From JALUUH01 sp964636675 (GTDB taxonomy: Bacteria > Pseudomonadota > Gammaproteobacteria > S012-40): DNA of 27,051 nucleotides. Position 1 is the stretch's first letter. Each line of letters opens with the position of its first letter. The stretch covers positions 1-27,051 of the forward strand of contig CAZWUO010000026.1 in assembly GCA_964636675.1 (NCBI GenBank), given 5' to 3'. The position numbers and the translations under genes are program-made. Positions 16,941 to 24,474 of this stretch are shown here, in pieces. The notes beneath the pieces are model-generated. The model searched no databases. It was not told the origin of the DNA and saw only the letters and a list, made by a program, of their open reading frames with translations.

Positions 16941-17630
16941 ATGACTGAAAAAACCCATGCCATTTATGCACTAGAACTCGGCCCGATGGATAATTTTGTG
17001 TACTTGATTCAAGACCTAACCACCAATCGCGGCGCAATAGTCGATCCAGCATGGGATGTCCAGAAAGTCATTCAACTCGCAAAAAAAAAAGGCATAAATA
17101 TTACCGATGTATTGTTAACACATAGCCATAATGACCATATCAATGGAATTGCAGAACTCAATAATAGTCACGATACACAGATTCATTTATTGCAACAGGA
17201 AGCCAAGTTTTGGGGTCACTATGAGCATACTCCCACAACCCATCACGGCGGCGACATCATAAAACTGGGGAAAACAGAAATCGAAATATTACACACACCG
17301 GGCCACACCCCTGGATCCGCTTGTTATCACCTGCAAGATGACTTAATCACCGGCGATACAATGTTTGTATTTGGTTGTGGCCGTTGCGACCTTGCCGGTG
17401 GCGACCCTAACGTTATGTTCGATACTTTACGCCATATGAGTGCCTCATTGCCTGCAAACACCATCATTCACCCTGGCCATAACTACGCTGAAAAACCAAC
17501 ATCTACTCTGCAAGAGCAAATCGACGGAAATCCATTCATGCATTTCGACAATCAAAAAGATTTTAGCCAATACCGCATGCATGATCACGATAAAACGCGA
17601 CACACACCGTATAAAGCGCTTAAACAGTAA
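16941..17630 (+). CDS. Metallo-beta-lactamase-fold hydrolase, glyoxalase II-like
   Basis: The metal-binding motif THSHNDH (residues 60-66) is followed by HTPGHTPGS, GDTMFVFGCGRCDLAGG and HPGHNY, all typical of the hydroxyacylglutathione hydrolase / ETHE1-like group. It probably hydrolyses a thioester or related compound in the cytoplasm; the substrate is not clear from sequence. The ATG at 16941 is used; an in-frame TTG at 16866 would add 25 unconserved residues. The glycosyltransferase gene starts 7 bases after its stop, so it probably heads the operon running to 20979. Confidence 0.85.
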   Translation: MTEKTHAIYALELGPMDNFVYLIQDLTTNRGAIVDPAWDVQKVIQLAKKKGINITDVLLTHSHNDHINGIAELNNSHDTQIHLLQQEAKFWGHYEHTPTTHHGGDIIKLGKTEIEILHTPGHTPGSACYHLQDDLITGDTMFVFGCGRCDLAGGDPNVMFDTLRHMSASLPANTIIHPGHNYAEKPTSTLQEQIDGNPFMHFDNQKDFSQYRMHDHDKTRHTPYKALKQ

Positions 17631-17637
17631 GTTATGA

Positions 17638-18492
17638 ATGAACCCTAACTATCAGATTTCCGTTATTATCCCCATTCATAATCGCATTGATTTAATCGAA
17701 CGCGCATTACAGTCAGTATTTAATCAAACATTTAAGGCGCATGAAATTATCGTTATCGATGATGGGTCGACGGATCACAGCGTGGAATTTATACGTGCAA
17801 AATTTCCAAACGTCATTTTGCTGTCGCAAAAAAACAGCGGTGTTAGCTCAGCGCGTAATCGAGGCATCAAACACGCGACAGGTAACTGGATCGCATTACT
17901 CGATTCCGATGACGAGTGGCTGCCCAATAAGCTAAAAAAACAAATCGATTTATTATCAAAAAACCCTGACTTTCAAATCTGTCACACTGAAGAAATTTGG
18001 ATTCGCAATGGCACTCGGGTAAATCAGATGAAGAAACATAAAAAATCTGGCGGATGGATATTCAATCAATGTTTAGCCTTATGCGCAATGTCTCCTTCTT
18101 CGATTTTATTACACCGCGCCATACTTGAAGAGTTTGACGGTTTTGATGAATCATTACCTGCCTGCGAAGACTATGATTTATGGTTGAAAGTTTGCACTAA
18201 ATATCCTGTATTGTTGGTCGAACAGGCGATGATCCATAAATATGGAGGACATGCAGATCAATTATCCAAAAAGTACTGGGGCATGGATCGATTTAGAATA
18301 AAATCCCTAGACAATTTACTGCAACACCACGAAATTCCAGAAGACAATAGACAAAAAGCGATTAAAGTACTGCTTAGTAAAATCGAAGTCTTTGTGAATG
18401 GCGCCATTAAACGAAATAAAAAAAATCAAATTGCAGACTTAATATCACTACGCGAACACTATGTAAAAGAGCGAGCTATTAAATGCGAATAA
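17638..18492 (+). CDS. Family 2 glycosyltransferase
   Basis: This 284-residue GT-A-fold enzyme should move a sugar from a nucleotide-sugar to an unknown acceptor. The N-terminal ISVIIPIHNR, VIDDGSTD and the metal-binding D89-S-D91-D92 (LLDSDDEW) are clear. SGVSSARNRGI and the acid-containing CEDYDLWLK segment are also typical. I see no membrane segment. The gene overlaps the phosphorylase-like gene by 10 bases, which points to translational coupling and a shared pathway rather than general polysaccharide synthesis. Confidence 0.9.
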   Translation: MNPNYQISVIIPIHNRIDLIERALQSVFNQTFKAHEIIVIDDGSTDHSVEFIRAKFPNVILLSQKNSGVSSARNRGIKHATGNWIALLDSDDEWLPNKLKKQIDLLSKNPDFQICHTEEIWIRNGTRVNQMKKHKKSGGWIFNQCLALCAMSPSSILLHRAILEEFDGFDESLPACEDYDLWLKVCTKYPVLLVEQAMIHKYGGHADQLSKKYWGMDRFRIKSLDNLLQHHEIPEDNRQKAIKVLLSKIEVFVNGAIKRNKKNQIADLISLREHYVKERAIKCE

Positions 18493-19283
18493 TTACCTGT
18501 GCTCTGCTATGTGAAGCCCAAGCCTTTATTGCGCATTTCAAAATGAAATCAGTAGTAAACCGCCCATTTAAAATTTATCAAAAAGATGATATTGTTTTAG
18601 TTATTTCCGGGATTGGGCAATTGAATATGGCAGCAGCTTGCGCATATATTTATGCAAAATACGCTGAACCTATTGCATCATGGCTGAATATTGGGGTGTG
18701 CGGCGCAGATAACAAATCAATCGGGGATCTTTTTGTTGCCAATAAAATTAGCACTAATACCCATTCAATAAGCTGGTATCCCCCTCTAATCATAGAAAGC
18801 GCAATAACCGGATGCAGTCTCATCACTGTTGACCACCCTACACAAAATTATGTAAATAATAATATTTATGACATGGAGGCCTCCGCATTCTATGCAACAT
18901 GCATAAAATTCACCACCGGTGAATTAGTCGCTTGCTTAAAAGTAGTTTCAGATAATGCGCAGCACTCAATACAGCATGTCGATAAAAACTTCATCCTTGA
19001 ACTTATGCAGCATTCTTTTGCAGCAATGCTCATTTATTTTGAACAACAAACTTTACTCTTAAAAGAATACCAGATCGAAAAACAAGTACCGCCTTTTTAT
19101 GCTGAATTAATGTCTGCTTTTCATTTCACTAAAACTCAACAACATCAATTAAAACAAGCACTCGAAAAAATGACAAACACTACAATGCGGAACAATATAT
19201 CCGAACTAAAAAATCTCACCAATGCAAAGCAGTTATTGCAACAGCTAGAATATTTTTTAGCCAAACAAAAAGTGTGTTTATAG
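18483..19283 (+). CDS. Nucleoside phosphorylase/MTA-SAH-nucleosidase-like protein with extra C-terminal helices
   Basis: The N-terminal 195 residues or so follow the PNP_UDP_1 fold: IITCALLCEAQAF, LVISGIGQLNMAAACAYIYA, WLNIGVCG. YDMEASAF carries Glu132 and VVSDNAQHS carries Asp157; these match the ribose-binding Glu and catalytic Asp of MTA/SAH nucleosidase. A C-terminal extension of about 70 residues, predicted helical and Gln/Lys-rich, is not part of the usual enzyme (about 230 residues). The stop is directly followed by the radical SAM ATG. Likely role, by inference: cleaving a nucleoside made or released by the neighbouring radical SAM enzyme, or removing inhibitory 5'-deoxyadenosine. Confidence 0.8.
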   Translation: MRIITCALLCEAQAFIAHFKMKSVVNRPFKIYQKDDIVLVISGIGQLNMAAACAYIYAKYAEPIASWLNIGVCGADNKSIGDLFVANKISTNTHSISWYPPLIIESAITGCSLITVDHPTQNYVNNNIYDMEASAFYATCIKFTTGELVACLKVVSDNAQHSIQHVDKNFILELMQHSFAAMLIYFEQQTLLLKEYQIEKQVPPFYAELMSAFHFTKTQQHQLKQALEKMTNTTMRNNISELKNLTNAKQLLQQLEYFLAKQKVCL

Positions 19284-20276
19284 ATGATTTCAAGAATTTA
19301 CATTGAAGAAGAAATTCGTGATCACGAACGAACCAAAGAAATACTTAATCGGTTTGCAAAAATCGAACAAATAATTTGCTCTCATCACAGCGAAGTATTC
19401 AATCCCAGCGCACAAAGTTTTCGTTTACAAAAACAAAATCCCGCCCTGATATTAGCCAAAAAAATCAATCGCTTTGTACATCAGGCTCCAGACGCTTACC
19501 GCATTGGTCCATATCATAATTATTATTTTTCACACATGATGAATTGCATTTATGATTGTCGCTATTGTTTTCTACAAGGCATGTATCGATCGGCACATTA
19601 TGTATTATTCGTAAACTATGAAGATTTTTTTGAGCAAATAAAAAACGTTGCCGCACAACATAACGGTGACGTTGCTTTTTTTTCAGGTTATGATTGCGAC
19701 AGTCTAGCACTTGAACCGGTTACCCATTTCGCAAAATTTTTCACACCGGCAGTCATGAGCTTGCCAAATGCACTATTAGAGTTACGCACCAAAAGCACAC
19801 AAATCAGACATTTACTCGATATTCCGGCAAACCCACGCTGTATTGTTGCATTTTCAATCTCTCCGGAAGAAGTAGTTAAAAAAACAGAATTCAAAACTCC
19901 ATCACTAAAAAAGAGGATTGATGCAATTTCTAAATTACAAGCACAAGGCTGGTCGATAGGCTTACGCTTTGATCCCATCATATACTTTGATGGCTACGAA
20001 AACGTGTATAAAAAGATGTTCGAGCAAATTTTTAGTCAGATAAATACCGAGTCCCTGCATTCTGTCAGCCTCGGAGTGTTTCGTATGCCGGACAAATTTT
20101 TCAAGAGCCTGATTAAAATGCACCCCCAGGAAAAACTATTTTCTGCCCCCTTTGAATCATCCAAAGGCATGACTTCCTATAAACATGATTTAGAAAATGA
20201 AATAATTTCTTATTGCGAGCAAAAACTGCTGCGTTACATACCTGCGCAAAAGTATTTTCGGTGCATCAATGCTTAA
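19284..20276 (+). CDS. Spore-photoproduct-lyase-like radical SAM enzyme
   Basis: The 330-residue protein has the radical SAM motif C88-x3-C92-x2-C95 (CIYDCRYCF) preceded by YFSHMMN. The FSGYDCDSLALEPVTHF segment corresponds to the conserved part of SplB around its H-donor cysteine; here Cys138 is 43 residues after the last cluster cysteine, against 44 in B. subtilis SplB as I remember it. LRFDPIIYFDGYENVY and the C-terminal FRMPDKFFKSL also follow the SplB pattern. SplB repairs the thymine photoproduct in spores, but this organism shows no sign of sporulation, so the substrate is probably different. ATG abuts the upstream stop; the gene overlaps the SDR by 8 bases. Confidence 0.85.
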   Translation: MISRIYIEEEIRDHERTKEILNRFAKIEQIICSHHSEVFNPSAQSFRLQKQNPALILAKKINRFVHQAPDAYRIGPYHNYYFSHMMNCIYDCRYCFLQGMYRSAHYVLFVNYEDFFEQIKNVAAQHNGDVAFFSGYDCDSLALEPVTHFAKFFTPAVMSLPNALLELRTKSTQIRHLLDIPANPRCIVAFSISPEEVVKKTEFKTPSLKKRIDAISKLQAQGWSIGLRFDPIIYFDGYENVYKKMFEQIFSQINTESLHSVSLGVFRMPDKFFKSLIKMHPQEKLFSAPFESSKGMTSYKHDLENEIISYCEQKLLRYIPAQKYFRCINA

Positions 20277-20979
20277 AATACTGATTACTGGGGCAAGCTC
20301 TGGAATAGGTCTCGCAATGACGACGTGCTTGTTAACCCGTGGTTATCGAATTATTGGCTTGGCCAGAGATCGTTCTCGAATACCCATAGAAATAATAAAC
20401 AATAATAATTTCATGTTTTATTCTGTTGATCTATCGGTACTCGATGCGTTGCCGTCTAAACTTAAGAGCATACAAAAAAAACATAATGATATAAACTCTG
20501 TCATCTGTTGCGCAGGAAAAGGCAGCTTTGCTTCCATTGAAGAGTTTTCTTACGCACAGATTAAAAACCTTATAGACCTTAACTTCACAAGTCAGGCCTT
20601 TGTTGTTCGTACTTTCTTACCCCAATTAAAACAAAAAAAATCGGGTAATATTGTCTTCATCGGTTCTGAATCTGCCTTAAAAGGAGGAAAAAAGGGAGCT
20701 ATTTACAGTGCAAGTAAGTTTGCCTTAAGAGGATTCGCGCAAGCTATACGAGAAGAGTGTTCAAGCGCCCATGTTGGCGTCACCATTATCAACCCCGGCA
20801 TGGTTAACACCGCTTTTTTTGACCATCTTGATTTCTCCCCCGGCCCCGAGGCAGAAAATTACATTCAAGCGGATGACCTAGCAAACACCCTTGTATTAGT
20901 TCTGGAAAGTCGTCAAGGCACTGTTTTTGATGAAATCAATCTCTCACCGTTGAAAAAGGTTATAAACTTTAAAAAATAA
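20269..20979 (+). CDS. Short-chain dehydrogenase/reductase
   Basis: This 236-residue classical SDR has the cofactor motif TGASSGIG at the N-terminus, CCAGKG (the NAG-like motif), a serine in IGSESALKGG and the catalytic YSASK (Tyr146, Lys150). Arg in LARDRSR after strand 2 suggests NADP(H). As the last gene of the coupled GT2-phosphorylase-radical SAM-SDR run, it probably reduces or oxidises the shared intermediate. Substrate unknown. Confidence 0.9.
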   Translation: MLKILITGASSGIGLAMTTCLLTRGYRIIGLARDRSRIPIEIINNNNFMFYSVDLSVLDALPSKLKSIQKKHNDINSVICCAGKGSFASIEEFSYAQIKNLIDLNFTSQAFVVRTFLPQLKQKKSGNIVFIGSESALKGGKKGAIYSASKFALRGFAQAIREECSSAHVGVTIINPGMVNTAFFDHLDFSPGPEAENYIQADDLANTLVLVLESRQGTVFDEINLSPLKKVINFKK

Positions 20980-21003
20980 ACGGAAATATGACCACATTAT
21001 GGA

Positions 21004-21078
21004 CTGAGTCGTAAATTCCAACTCAGCCCAATAGCTCCTAGAGAGTTAATATTTCTGAGTTGATGAGTTATTTACGAC
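21004..21078. repeat. Compound inverted repeat upstream of the exported-domain gene
   Basis: GTCGTAAAT (21008-21016) pairs with ATTTACGAC (21070-21078), and AACTCAG (21020-21026) with CTGAGTT (21055-21061). CTGAGT at 21004-21009 can instead pair with ACTCAG at 21021-21026, so two foldings compete. It lies 25 bases after the SDR stop and ends about 30 bases before the next ATG. It could be an attenuator, a terminator or a binding site. Confidence 0.55.
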
Positions 21079-21110
21079 CGCTAAAACATGCTTAACCAGA
21101 GGTGACTAAA

Positions 21111-21929
21111 ATGCAAAGAATCATAAAAACGACGCTCATCAGCGCAAGCTTAGCAACTTTTACAATGGGTATAGGAAATGCCGATACCAGCACATTTCTT
21201 CCAACTGCCGTTAACGCCACACCAACGCTTATCACTGCAGGCGTGACGAGCACTGCCACATTTGCACAGCCACGTATAGAACCCGTAGATGACAGAACAA
21301 TCTCAACAATCATTGCAAAAATGGATAAACACCAAGAAACCCATTATTCAAAAACCGAAAATTCCTATACCTTGCTGATGGATGGCATTCTCAAAGCGGA
21401 ATATAAACCAAGCTTTGGTCTGATTCTGACGGAAGATGGGAGTGATAATGCAGTTGAATGCCGCTTTGACGACGAAGGAGATCTTTCACTCAATGGCATT
21501 AGTTCGCATAAAGCAATAACGTTTCAGACCCAGTGTACTGAGTTAGTGAACGCCTTCAACCAACAAATACCGGATCCCATTCGCAAAAAAAAAACAGCGC
21601 CCTCGCCTCGAAAAAAAATGGGTTTTTCTCCTAACAAACGCAAATCTAACAAACCCAAACCTAAAACCATTATCGATAAAATGGCGGCCAGCGATTTCAC
21701 CCTCTATTGGCGGGAAAAAGGTCTATACACCTTCTATATAGGGGGAGTATTACAAGCAGAATACAAACCTGGGTCTGGCTTAACCATCAAAGAAGACAAG
21801 GAAGAGAACGCGCTAGAATGCCGCTATAACGAGCAATTAGGACTTCAAATTAAGAAAAAAGCAGCATCCGATTTTCGTAATCGCTGCTCAGAATTAATGC
21901 TTAGTTTTGACGAGCAAATCTCCGAATAG
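21111..21929 (+). CDS. Exported protein with two copies of an unrecognised ~85-residue domain
   Basis: The 272-residue product starts with a signal peptide (MQRIIKTTLISASLATFTMG, cleaved near GNA-DT). The first domain copy covers about residues 63-155 and the second about 185-270. They are joined by a very basic linker (IRKKKTAPSPRKKMGF). Each copy follows the pattern Y-T/F…GGVL/GIL-x-AEYKP…G-L…ED…NA-x-EC…C-x-E-L…F-x-x-Q-I, with two cysteines that could form a disulfide. A third copy is in the next gene. No family is recognised. ATG at 21111 with GAGGT upstream is preferred over the GTG at 21102. Confidence 0.8.
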   Translation: MQRIIKTTLISASLATFTMGIGNADTSTFLPTAVNATPTLITAGVTSTATFAQPRIEPVDDRTISTIIAKMDKHQETHYSKTENSYTLLMDGILKAEYKPSFGLILTEDGSDNAVECRFDDEGDLSLNGISSHKAITFQTQCTELVNAFNQQIPDPIRKKKTAPSPRKKMGFSPNKRKSNKPKPKTIIDKMAASDFTLYWREKGLYTFYIGGVLQAEYKPGSGLTIKEDKEENALECRYNEQLGLQIKKKAASDFRNRCSELMLSFDEQISE

Positions 21930-22222
21930 TCATATATCAATTTAAAACAACAATATAAGAAGACAATAGCGCCTCAAACTAGAGCACTTTGTTTTTTTAT
22001 TGACTTTTTAGTTGATCTTGTTTTCCAGTACCGCTTGTTTCATAGTATTTTACTATGTATCTTAAGAACTGTTAGCTCTTCCAGACAATCTTTACGAATG
22101 CCATATTCGTTATTTGTCGCGGACAGCTTGTCGCGGACAGCCATGTAGGGTCTGGCATGTTTTCAAGATGTTAACGTGTGAATTGATTTTTGTTTAGCGC
22201 CAACAAAAAATGGGGAAACAAC
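21930..22222. other. Structured intergenic region between the two paralogous exported-protein genes
   Basis: The stretch holds a T-rich tract (21991-22012) and two hairpins: CATAGTA/TACTATG with a 3-base loop (22041-22057) and ACGAAT/ATTCGT with a 5-base loop (22094-22110). Two tandem 14-base units follow (22114-22141). It has no credible open frame and could encode a small RNA or hold the promoter and operators of the following lipoprotein gene. Confidence 0.5.
22114..22141 (+). repeat. Two tandem 14-base units, each an internal dyad
   Basis: The unit TTGTCGCGGACAGC occurs at 22114-22127 and again at 22128-22141 without mismatch. Each contains TGTC-GCG-GACA, a symmetric half-site pair. Regular spacing of 14 bases and a place about 80 bases before the ATG make a regulator-binding site plausible. 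Confidence 0.6.
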
Positions 22223-22711
22223 ATGAGCAACTATAAATATAAGACATTAACAATCTGCGCGATCATCGCGCTCTTCTTAGCTAGCTGCGCAAGCACAAAT
22301 CAAAAAACCGCTCCGCCTATCGATGACAGCGCAAGCAACCCAACGACACTGGACAGCCCGCTGGCACCCGTCAGCACATCGACAGCTCCAAGCTTCACTA
22401 AAACAAAAGCTTCCGGCCCAAAAATAAAAGCCGTACCCAGCATCATAGACAAGATGGAAGCCCATTCTCGCACCCTTTATTGGCGCGCAAAGGACAGCTA
22501 CACTTATTACCACGGCGGAGTACTGGAGGCTGAATATAAACCCGGCAAAGGCATTACACTCAGAGAAGACAAGGCAGAAAATGCGATTGAATGCCATTTT
22601 AACGAAGTGGGCAATTTAGCGCTAGATAATCCAGGCACCCAAAAAAAGTCGGATTTTCAAAAAAAATGTTCTCAGCTAATGTTTACATTTGACGAAGAAA
22701 TTTCAGAATAA
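22223..22711 (+). CDS. Lipoprotein with one copy of the unrecognised ~85-residue domain
   Basis: The 162-residue lipoprotein has the signal and lipobox ALFLASCAS, then a Pro/Ser/Thr-rich spacer of about 50 residues, then one domain copy (about residues 77-162: IIDKMEAHSRTLYWRAKDSY … GGVLEAEYKPGKGITLRED … FTFDEEISE). It is closest to the second copy of the upstream gene (IDKM..S.TLYWR, GGVL.AEYKPG.G, ED..ENA.EC, FDE.ISE). The ATG at 22223 has GGGGAAA upstream. The two genes most likely arose by duplication; one product is soluble or periplasmic and the other membrane-anchored. Function unknown. Confidence 0.8.
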   Translation: MSNYKYKTLTICAIIALFLASCASTNQKTAPPIDDSASNPTTLDSPLAPVSTSTAPSFTKTKASGPKIKAVPSIIDKMEAHSRTLYWRAKDSYTYYHGGVLEAEYKPGKGITLREDKAENAIECHFNEVGNLALDNPGTQKKSDFQKKCSQLMFTFDEEISE

Positions 22712-22722
22712 TAACGATTTAA

Positions 22723-22756
22723 GGCCTTCACACAAAAGAATTTTTGTGCGAAGGCC
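22723..22756 (+). terminator. Strong hairpin after the lipoprotein gene, probable terminator
   Basis: GGCCTTCACACAAAA (22723-22737) pairs with TTTTGTGCGAAGGCC (22742-22756): 15 pairs with one mismatch and a 4-base loop. It starts 12 bases after the stop codon. The T-run after it is short (CTCTTTC), so it may instead stabilise the 3' end of the mRNA. Confidence 0.65.
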
Positions 22757-22888
22757 GCTCTTTCCCCACTGATGAGTGCATGCACCCAAGCTCACTATTG
22801 ACCCCAATATTTCATGCCACCCAACCAAATTCCTCAGCTAACTTTTTAGTGTAAGATACTCGGCATTTAAATTTAGATAGGATTCCTT

Positions 22889-23611
22889 ATGTTAGATAAA
22901 GCGTTAATAACCAACGCAGTCGCTGCGCTTTTCGTCATCGGCGGTTCATTTTCAACGGTATACGGTGATCATTTACTGTCGATTGGCTTATTTGCATTGT
23001 CAGGTGCACTCACAAACTGGCTCGCCATTCATATGCTTTTTGAAAAAATACCTTTTTTATACGGCTCCGGGGTTATCCCAAATCGGTTTGAAAGCTTTAA
23101 AAAATCAATAAAACATCTCATCATGGAGCAGTTTTTTCAGGAAGAAAACTTAAAACGCTTTATCAGCGAAGAGGAAAAATCAGTACACAAGTGGCTTAAA
23201 CCTGGACAACTTATCGATAATTTAAATTATGACACGCTTTTTCATCGTCTGGTCGACGCAATCATGGAATCTTCTTTCGGTGATATGTTAGATATGTTTG
23301 GAGGACGCAATGCATTAGACAACTTAAAACTTCCCGTGATCGACAAAATCAAAGAAGCACTCAACGAGATGGTTCGCAAAGAAAAATTTCAAAAAGCGCT
23401 CGCCTCAAGCATCGACAGCGAGCAATTGAGCCGGGACATGAAAATAAAGATTGCAGCCATCGTCGACCAGCGCTTGGATGAACTCACTCCGCAATTAGTG
23501 AAAGAAATTATTCAAGCGCTCATTAAAGAACATCTTGGTTGGCTCGTCGTCTGGGGCGGTGTTTTTGGTGGCTTAATTGGCTTGAGTGTCAGCTTCTTTG
23601 GCGCAAACTAA
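22889..23611 (+). CDS. DUF445-family inner-membrane protein
   Basis: The 240-residue protein has hydrophobic N-terminal segments (ITNAVAALFVIGGSF, SIGLFALSGALTNWLAIHMLF) and a C-terminal membrane helix (LVVWGGVFGGLIGLSVSFF). The TNWLAIHMLFE … GVIPNRFESFKKSI pattern is the DUF445 signature. A mainly helical soluble middle part lies between them. The function of this family is not established. AGGA lies upstream of the ATG. It is probably a single-gene transcript, bounded by the hairpin at 22723 and a small one at 23734. Confidence 0.85.
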   Translation: MLDKALITNAVAALFVIGGSFSTVYGDHLLSIGLFALSGALTNWLAIHMLFEKIPFLYGSGVIPNRFESFKKSIKHLIMEQFFQEENLKRFISEEEKSVHKWLKPGQLIDNLNYDTLFHRLVDAIMESSFGDMLDMFGGRNALDNLKLPVIDKIKEALNEMVRKEKFQKALASSIDSEQLSRDMKIKIAAIVDQRLDELTPQLVKEIIQALIKEHLGWLVVWGGVFGGLIGLSVSFFGAN

Positions 23612-23733
23612 TCACCAAATCTTTACAATCTGCTGATTCTGTATGGACTTTTTTTGATTACATGTACACAATACATTTTTATTCCGCGACACGATGTCCG
23701 GTTAAACACCTATCACCGCCATGCTTGAAATTT

Positions 23734-23762
23734 AGGCTGTAAGCCTGTGTCATGTTTTTTTT
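23734..23762 (+). terminator. Small hairpin followed by a T-run
   Basis: AGGCT-GTA-AGCCT (23734-23746) is followed, after 7 bases, by a run of eight or more T. The stem is only five pairs and the T-run is not adjacent, so this is a weak call. It sits between the DUF445 and LpoB-like genes. Confidence 0.3.
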
Positions 23763-23861
23763 CTGCGCGATAAAGCAATGAATAAACCATGTACATATTG
23801 CCAAACACCTAATTGCTGCGGATATCACCCCTTTGCTTAAAGAATAAACTGGAGTACAACA

Positions 23862-24464
23862 ATGCTTAAAACTCATTCTAGAATCATTCTGCTCACACTA
23901 TCCATCCTGTTAATCTTTGGCTGTGCTGGAAAAGTACAACGAATGGGGGCAGATGAAGTAAAAGACCTCAGTGGAAAATGGAATGACACCGATTCACGCC
24001 TCGTATCCGAAGAAATGGTAAAAGATGTTTTGAGTCGCCCATGGTTGAGTCGGTTTGAAGCTAAACAAGGACGTCCACCGGCGGTCATTATTGGCAAAGT
24101 ACGCAATAAAAGTCATGAACATATTAACGTATCTACCTTTGTTAACGATATTGAAGGTGAATTAATAAACTCAGGCATGGTTGACTTCGTCGCTTCACGC
24201 AGTGAACGTGATGAAATTCGGGAAGAGCGCAAAGACATGGATATCAATGCATCAGAAAACAGTCGTAAAGAAATGGGCGAAGAGATGGGCGCAGATTTCA
24301 TGCTAAAAGGTACTTTTAGCACTATTCTAGACACCGATGGAAAACAACAAGTCCGCTTTTATCAAATCGATCTAAACTTAATCAATCTTGCGAATAACCG
24401 AAAAGTCTGGCAAGGCCAAAAGAAAATAAAAAAATTCATCACCAAGGCAAGCGCTAGAAGATAA
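23862..24464 (+). CDS. LpoB-like lipoprotein (penicillin-binding protein activator family)
   Basis: The 200-residue lipoprotein has lipobox LLIFGCAG. Family segments include DLSGKWNDTDSRLVSEEM, PAVIIGKVRNKSHEHINV, SRKEMGEEMGADFMLKGTF and the C-terminal NNRKVWQGQKKIKKFI. In E. coli LpoB spans the periplasm from the outer membrane and activates the cell-wall synthase PBP1B. Here the gene leads a set with COG3014 and LPP20, a combination seen in various Proteobacteria, and that context differs from E. coli ycfL-lpoB. True LpoB function is therefore likely but not certain. TGGAG precedes the ATG. Confidence 0.8.
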   Translation: MLKTHSRIILLTLSILLIFGCAGKVQRMGADEVKDLSGKWNDTDSRLVSEEMVKDVLSRPWLSRFEAKQGRPPAVIIGKVRNKSHEHINVSTFVNDIEGELINSGMVDFVASRSERDEIREERKDMDINASENSRKEMGEEMGADFMLKGTFSTILDTDGKQQVRFYQIDLNLINLANNRKVWQGQKKIKKFITKASARR

Positions 24465-24474
24465 TAAAACACTA

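Noticed and set aside
22041..22110. Possible CRISPR or tRNA-like structure from the hairpins here
   Set aside because: There are only two unrelated short hairpins and one tandem pair, no regularly spaced repeats, and no tRNA cloverleaf or TTCRA motif.
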